18,489 bases of DNA from PZPK01 sp963974595 (GTDB lineage: Bacteria; Pseudomonadota; Gammaproteobacteria; Pseudomonadales; Oleiphilaceae), in NCBI GenBank assembly GCA_963974595.1, contig CAXBDA010000061.1, positions 1-18,489 on the forward strand, read 5' to 3'. The position numbers and the translations under genes were made by a program. Below the pieces are notes generated by a model, which was given only the letters and a program-made list of their open reading frames with translations, was not told the DNA's origin and searched no databases. Of this stretch, positions 16,825 through 18,489 are shown piece after piece (the stretch's first letter is position 1; each line of letters begins with the position of its first letter).

Positions 16825-16860
16825 TCCCGAAATCCTGATCATGGGTATTAATTCTTACCA

Positions 16861-17487
16861 TTATATCCCTATCTTCTCCATAGCGGCTATGCATGCTGGC
16901 CGACTATAGAGTCTATTTTTGTAATCAAGAAAGCCTGGTAAAACGTCAAAATTAAAACTTTCTGCCCAGTTAAGCGTATGCGCAATCAAAATATCTGCCA
17001 TCGTAAAGTGCTTGCCTAATGCAAACTCGACAGGGTGTTCACCGATCAGCCTGGCTAATGCTTTTTGAGACTTTTCGAACTCCCAATGCGTAGTCGGAAG
17101 AATATCAGCAATGCGGTATTGTTTTGGAATGGCAAAGCGGTGTTTTCCGTTCGTCCATAAGGCTTGTTCGAGATCTGACAGCACAAAAAAAGCAAGTTGG
17201 TCATAATGTGCGCGCGCAGGAGTGTCGTCAGCAGGAATCAGGTTTTTTTCTGGTTTTAGCTTTGCCAAATAATTAACGATAGCCCCACTCTCGGTTAAGG
17301 TGACGCCGTGATTGCAAAAGGTGGGTACTTTTCCTTGGAAATTGAGCTTCTTGTAATGGTCTGTTTGGCTGCCATTAGATTCAGTACTACCGAGTGCGAC
17401 TTCAATATATTCATAATCAATTCCAGCTTCTTCAGCGGCCCAAACACAGCGAAAAGATCGTGATTTTTTAGTGCCATATAGTTTCAT
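16861..17487 (-). CDS. Glutathione S-transferase family protein
   Basis: A 208-residue cytosolic GST. The N-terminal thioredoxin-fold domain (about 1-80) starts MKLYGTKKSRSFR, with serines near 9-11 as candidate catalytic residues. It contains the cis-proline of KVPTF (Pro55) and TESGAI at 65-70, which binds the glutathione gamma-glutamyl group. The all-helical C-terminal domain has the conserved FTMADILIAHTL capping motif. Length is normal. The substrate cannot be inferred; roles in detoxification or thiol chemistry are usual. It starts 36 bases downstream of the sensor kinase gene on the same strand, so some read-through is possible. No clear Shine-Dalgarno sequence precedes the ATG. Confidence 0.88.
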   Translation of the reverse strand: MKLYGTKKSRSFRCVWAAEEAGIDYEYIEVALGSTESNGSQTDHYKKLNFQGKVPTFCNHGVTLTESGAIVNYLAKLKPEKNLIPADDTPARAHYDQLAFFVLSDLEQALWTNGKHRFAIPKQYRIADILPTTHWEFEKSQKALARLIGEHPVEFALGKHFTMADILIAHTLNWAESFNFDVLPGFLDYKNRLYSRPACIAAMEKIGI

Positions 17488-17523
17488 ATTATATTGTCCG
17501 TTTCGTTAAACTCGTTTTAAACC

Positions 17524-18489
17524 CTATACTAGCCAGATTTTTAATTTTTCTTTGATAATTTGAGCTGAAATAGGTTTGCTTATATAGTCGTTCATACCTG
17601 CATTTAAACATATTTCTTCATCACCTTTCATCGCATTTGCTGTCATGGCAATGATGGGGATTGATCGATAATATTCCCCGGCTTTTCCTTCACGGATCAC
17701 TTTGGTGGCTGTATAACCATCCATTTCGGGCATTTGGCAATCCATGAAAATGACATCGTAGTTATTCGACCTTAGCATCATATCGATAGCGACCAAGCCA
17801 TTGTTTGCAACGTCGCACTGAATGTCGAAGGCAGATAAAATACCGCTTACTACAAGTTGATTGATGGGGGTATCTTCAACTAATAAGACGCGTTTATTGC
17901 TTGGCAGGTCAATGTCATCTATAGGTGAAGGTGTATTTTTTGTCGTGTCGGCCTCTAAATTTTTAATGGCTCGTATGGCCTCGAATAATTTTATTTTGGT
18001 CACGGGTCTATAAAAGAAGCCTGACATACCTGGCTCATTAAATTGATTATTAGTTTGATTGAAAGATAAAGGTGACATCAGCACACATTTTAAATGCTCA
18101 TTCGTTGTCTCACGTTTTACCTTTTTGATGAAATCTAAGCCTGATTGCTCAGGTAGTTCTAAATTCACAAAAACAATAAGATGTTTAGAGTTTTGTTGCG
18201 CTTTTAAATGTCGTATAGCCTCTTCAGGGGAGGAAATCGTTTTAGTTTGAGCGCCCCACTTTGAAAGTTGCTTGGCCATATTTTCGGTATTAGCTTGGTT
18301 TGCGTCAAGGATAATACAGTCTGTTTGATCCAGATTTAGCGCATACGATATGTCGTCTTGTTGTTCACTCTGGCCTAATGATGCGGTAAATGTAAATTTA
18401 CTGCCTTGGTTTGGCGAGCTGGAGGCATGAATGTCACCTTCCATAAGTTGGCAGAGTTTTCTCGCAATGGCTAAGCCTAAACCTGTGCC
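17524..18489 (-). CDS. Hybrid sensor histidine kinase, C-terminal part (partial, runs off right edge)
   Basis: The visible 321 residues are the C-terminal end of a longer gene whose 5' part lies beyond 18489. The frame is open to the edge and begins with the G2 box GTGLGLAIARKL of the histidine kinase ATPase domain, followed by GDIHASSSPNQGSKFTFT. An ATG at 18444 is therefore internal, not a start. Two receiver domains follow. In the first (fragment residues about 50-180) the phospho-acceptor position is Asn109 (FVNLELPE) and the conserved Lys is Arg161, so it is probably a pseudo-receiver. The second (about 199-321) is standard, with Asp250 (MDCQMPEMDG), TAN and Lys305. The sensor domain and any Hpt domain are not visible. 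Confidence 0.92.
   Translation of the reverse strand, partial: GTGLGLAIARKLCQLMEGDIHASSSPNQGSKFTFTASLGQSEQQDDISYALNLDQTDCIILDANQANTENMAKQLSKWGAQTKTISSPEEAIRHLKAQQNSKHLIVFVNLELPEQSGLDFIKKVKRETTNEHLKCVLMSPLSFNQTNNQFNEPGMSGFFYRPVTKIKLFEAIRAIKNLEADTTKNTPSPIDDIDLPSNKRVLLVEDTPINQLVVSGILSAFDIQCDVANNGLVAIDMMLRSNNYDVIFMDCQMPEMDGYTATKVIREGKAGEYYRSIPIIAMTANAMKGDEEICLNAGMNDYISKPISAQIIKEKLKIWLV

Noticed and set aside
17524..18444. A complete response-regulator-only gene starting at the ATG at 18444
   Set aside because: The frame continues upstream without a stop to the window edge and encodes the G2 box of a histidine kinase ATPase domain, so the gene is truncated by the window.

Overview
The window looks like a piece of a gammaproteobacterial chromosome with AT-leaning base composition. 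I infer this from the protein families and gene styles (a DUF3422 protein, a bacterial sodium:solute symporter, a hybrid sensor kinase with tandem receivers, GST and NTF2-like proteins). I cannot name the genus.

Centre (about 3200-14570, minus strand): eleven genes in one direction form a cytoplasmic, bidirectional NAD(H)-linked [NiFe] hydrogenase (group 3d, Hox type) with a complete set of maturation genes. In transcription order they are hoxF-hoxU-hoxY-hoxH-hoxW-hypA-hypB-hypF-hypC-hypD-hypE. HoxFU is the diaphorase module (FMN, NAD(H) and an Fe-S relay) and HoxYH is the hydrogenase module (proximal [4Fe-4S] and the NiFe active site). HypF and HypE make cyanide from carbamoyl phosphate. HypC and HypD assemble Fe(CN)2CO, HypA and HypB deliver nickel, and HoxW trims the HoxH C-terminus. 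There is no separate hoxE: a NuoE-like domain is fused to the N-terminus of HoxF, but two of its four cluster cysteines are replaced. Most junctions are overlaps or short gaps. The two exceptions are hoxY/hoxH (a REP-like palindromic repeat) and hypA/hypB (an AT-rich gap). No hydrogenase-specific regulator or nickel transporter is present in the window.

Left flank (1-3200, plus strand): about 340 bases without a convincing gene, then a DUF3422 membrane-anchored protein and a neurotransmitter:sodium symporter family transporter. The symporter ends one base from the end of hypE, tail to tail.

Right flank (14570-18489): a divergent regulatory region with back-to-back promoter candidates and a possible 43-codon small gene. 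After it come a secreted sugar-type solute-binding protein with no permease genes beside it, an NTF2-like/SnoaL-like protein, a bidirectional hairpin, a minus-strand glutathione S-transferase, and the C-terminal part of a hybrid sensor histidine kinase that runs off the right edge.

I see no CRISPR array, tRNA, rRNA, insertion sequence or phage gene. The hydrogenase locus is a known type of system. The less explained parts are the small ORF at the divergent promoter, the 13-bp tandem repeat before the solute-binding protein gene, the REP-like insertion inside the operon, and the degenerate receiver in the sensor kinase.
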